Assembly (NCBI GenBank): GCA_034440575.1
Contig: JAOTOL010001438.1
Span: 498,001 to 562,000, forward strand
Direction of reading: 5' to 3'
DNA from: Imbricaverruca yamaguchii
Taxonomy: Eukaryota; Arthropoda; Thecostraca; Neoverrucidae
DNA: 64,000 bases
Below the pieces are notes generated by a model. That model was not told the DNA's origin. It saw only the letters and a program-made list of their open reading frames with translations, and made no database searches. Positions within the stretch are counted from its first letter, which is position 1. Each line of letters begins with the position of its first letter. Positions 62,141 through 64,000 of the stretch are shown in pieces. A program made the position numbers and the translations under genes.

Positions 62141-62888
62141 GCCAGCTAAATTGCCAGTTTTCGTCAGATTTAATGCACAGTGCCAAAGGTGGTCGTACAT
62201 TTGGAATACAATATTTTGCATGCTATCATTTCAGGTGAATGCGTCTAAAGAATGGACAGTACATCTACAAAAGCACATAATCGGCTTTCTTGTAAATTCG
62301 ATGGCCAGAAAGTTTATATAGGCATGCAAACGTTACTTATATTAAAGTATTTCAAATTATTATTCAACCTAGCAGATTGACATTCTTGAATTAGGCGCGG
62401 CCGCCTGGTAGAGCACAGGTGTTAACATGACTTGTCGGAGCTACTCACAGTGCCAACAATTTTGTCCTCGAAGTTCCAGCTCCGAGATTTTGCAAATTTG
62501 CGCATCCGCTCTTTTGCATTTTCCCCTTGTCTTTTTGTTGTTGAATGGGTTTGTTTCCTTCGTATCACGGTTGATCTGGCAGATTCCCCTGTTATTGTTT
62601 ACTTACCAAGATGTGTGTTATCCTACCGAGCTTTCGTCCATCTTAGCTATCATGATTTCCGATTGCAACTCCTCAGATCAGTAGACTATGGATGTCTAAT
62701 AACTTTTCCTGCAGGCTTGTGGAGCATCACGAGATGCAAGCGAATACTTTGGGACTTCCACACCACCAACCAGTTTGTGTAATATTAACTTTGACATCAC
62801 GATGGAGACATCAGGTAGGGTGGGACATTATGTCGTTCGTTGTATCTTGTTCAAATTTCCAATTATTCAGTAAAGTCAATGCCTATGC
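62141..62888. other. Intergenic, nothing recognised
   Basis: Unique sequence without a recognised gene; short overlapping open frames at 62427-62782 have no known domain. Confidence 0.4.
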
Positions 62889-63626
62889 TTAACACGCGCC
62901 CTGGAGGGGGGGGCGAAATCCGCCCACCCCTCCGGTTTTTTGTAGATAATTCCAGATTTTACCGGCCGATATACGCCATTGTTTGTGTACCTGCCAATAA
63001 ATGACCGGCGCGTTGTTTGAAGTAAGAAAAATGAAAATCGACAGAAAATATTTCGAGTTAAGGGTCGCTAAAGTAAAAAAAAATTACCAGCGCCAGATCA
63101 TAAATATCGTCGCTGATGCGCTTCCGGTATATTAGCAAAAAGGAAGTGTTCTTGGCAAAACTAGCGACTTGTTTGATGTACATTGTCATGCTACATTGTT
63201 CCAGAGTCATGTCAAGTCACCGAGGTCAAGTCAGGTCAAGTTTTTAACAGGTTAACACACGCTCTAGAGGGGGTATGGCGAAATCCGCCAATCCTTCCGA
63301 TCTTTCGTACATGACTCCATATCGTACCGGCCGATATACGCCAAATTTATCGCGTACCACCTTAGAAATGACCGGCGCATTGTTTAAAGCAAGAAAAGCG
63401 CATTGTAAAAATCGGCCGAGAGGTTTTCAAGTTAGGGGCCGTTAAAGTAAAAACAATTCACAGCGCCAGACCACAAAAATCGGCGTTGATGCGCTTCCCG
63501 TATATTGGCAATATGGAAGTGTTCTTGACAACACTAGCGACTTGTTTGATGCATATTGTTATGCTATATAATTTAAAAGTCATGTTAGATCGCCGAGGTC
63601 AAGTCAGGTCAAGTTCATGACAGGCT
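62889..63626. repeat. 365-370-bp tandem pair
   Basis: Two units joined head to tail: 62889-63253 and 63254-63626. Landmarks repeated in order include GCGAAATCCGCC (62913 and 63278), ACCGGCCGATATACGCCA, ATGACCGGCGC, CAGCGCCAGA, GATGCGCTTCC, GGAAGTGTTCTTG, CTAGCGACTTGTTTGATG and GAGGTCAAGTCAGGTCAAG. Identity is roughly 75-80% by eye. The unit length and arrangement are those of a small satellite or the remnant of a tandem transposon. Confidence 0.9.
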
Positions 63627-64000
63627 AATAGAGGCAAACTTGGTCAACTGGAATGTGTCATAAATGCAAATGACTGTCATGCGATTGATGTCACTTTACA
63701 TGTTACTCCCTATACATCCCGAAATATACTGTTTGTCATTGTGTGCCTAAGCATTTCCATCCTTTATTCATGTATTTCACTCCTCTATTTGCGAAGCCAA
63801 TTGTGCCGAGCCGCCCAACGGAGCAGTCGGGATGGGAGCCCGGTTCCGGTTACTGGAGCAGGTAATGACCTAATAAAGTGCTCCTATATAGGTGACCTGA
63901 GGTCAAATGGCGGATCTGACATCTGTATTGCATCATTAGTAATGTCCAAAGCATCATTAATGCCAATTTTGGAGCATTTAAACACAACCACAGTGATACA
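63627..64000. other. Right edge, nothing recognised
   Basis: Unique sequence to the end of the window. CCGAGCCGCCCAACGGAGCAGTCGGG-type words near 63810 could belong to a repeat cut by the edge. Confidence 0.35.

Overview
This is eukaryotic, repeat-dense DNA that I read as arthropod nuclear genome. The one convincing host gene is an apparently intronless class III POU transcription factor (ventral veins lacking/drifter type). The mobile elements are degraded non-LTR retrotransposons, a tRNA-like SINE family and palindromic elements, with long microsatellites and many GC-rich minisatellites. Arthropod is inferred from the POU gene and the retroelement style; the exact group (crustacean or chelicerate) cannot be settled from the sequence alone. 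There are no operons and no bacterial signals.

Layout. 1-5.4 kb holds the POU gene on the minus strand (3247-4998), a CpG-rich promoter with a CRE and a CCAAT box, and 2.5 kb downstream a broken second copy of the POU homeodomain region (615-935) beside a 27-bp minisatellite. 5.4-12 kb is intergenic, with one SINE and two minisatellites. 12-15.5 kb has a decayed reverse transcriptase of an uncommon type, split by one arm of a 340-bp inverted repeat and ending against a minisatellite. 15.5-30 kb is intergenic, with several tandem arrays, a truncated SINE with a perfect 15-bp target duplication, and short perfect hairpins. 30.8-32.8 kb is a dead CR1/Rex1-like LINE on the minus strand.

34.4-36.2 kb is a 20-bp satellite with higher-order structure followed by a GGCTCC hexamer array. 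Two copies of a palindromic element (36897-37198 and 41415-41694) sit in opposite orientations, each with its own perfect 11- or 12-bp target duplication and a hammerhead-ribozyme-like core. 37.7-38.6 kb holds microsatellite, minisatellite and a CpG-rich block. 44.9-52.6 kb shows a nested history: a repeat carrying three 177-bp monomers is present twice, and one copy is interrupted by a 3.3-kb insertion made of two tandem 1.65-kb units. 53.7-57.7 kb has further tandem repeats. 58.2-61.1 kb is a nearly complete plus-strand LINE killed by a few lesions, including loss of a catalytic aspartate. 61.9-62.1 kb is a third SINE copy, and 62.9-63.6 kb a 365-bp tandem pair.

Only the POU gene is likely to make a functional protein here. 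The rest is repeat biology; the hammerhead-like palindromic element is the observation most worth following up.
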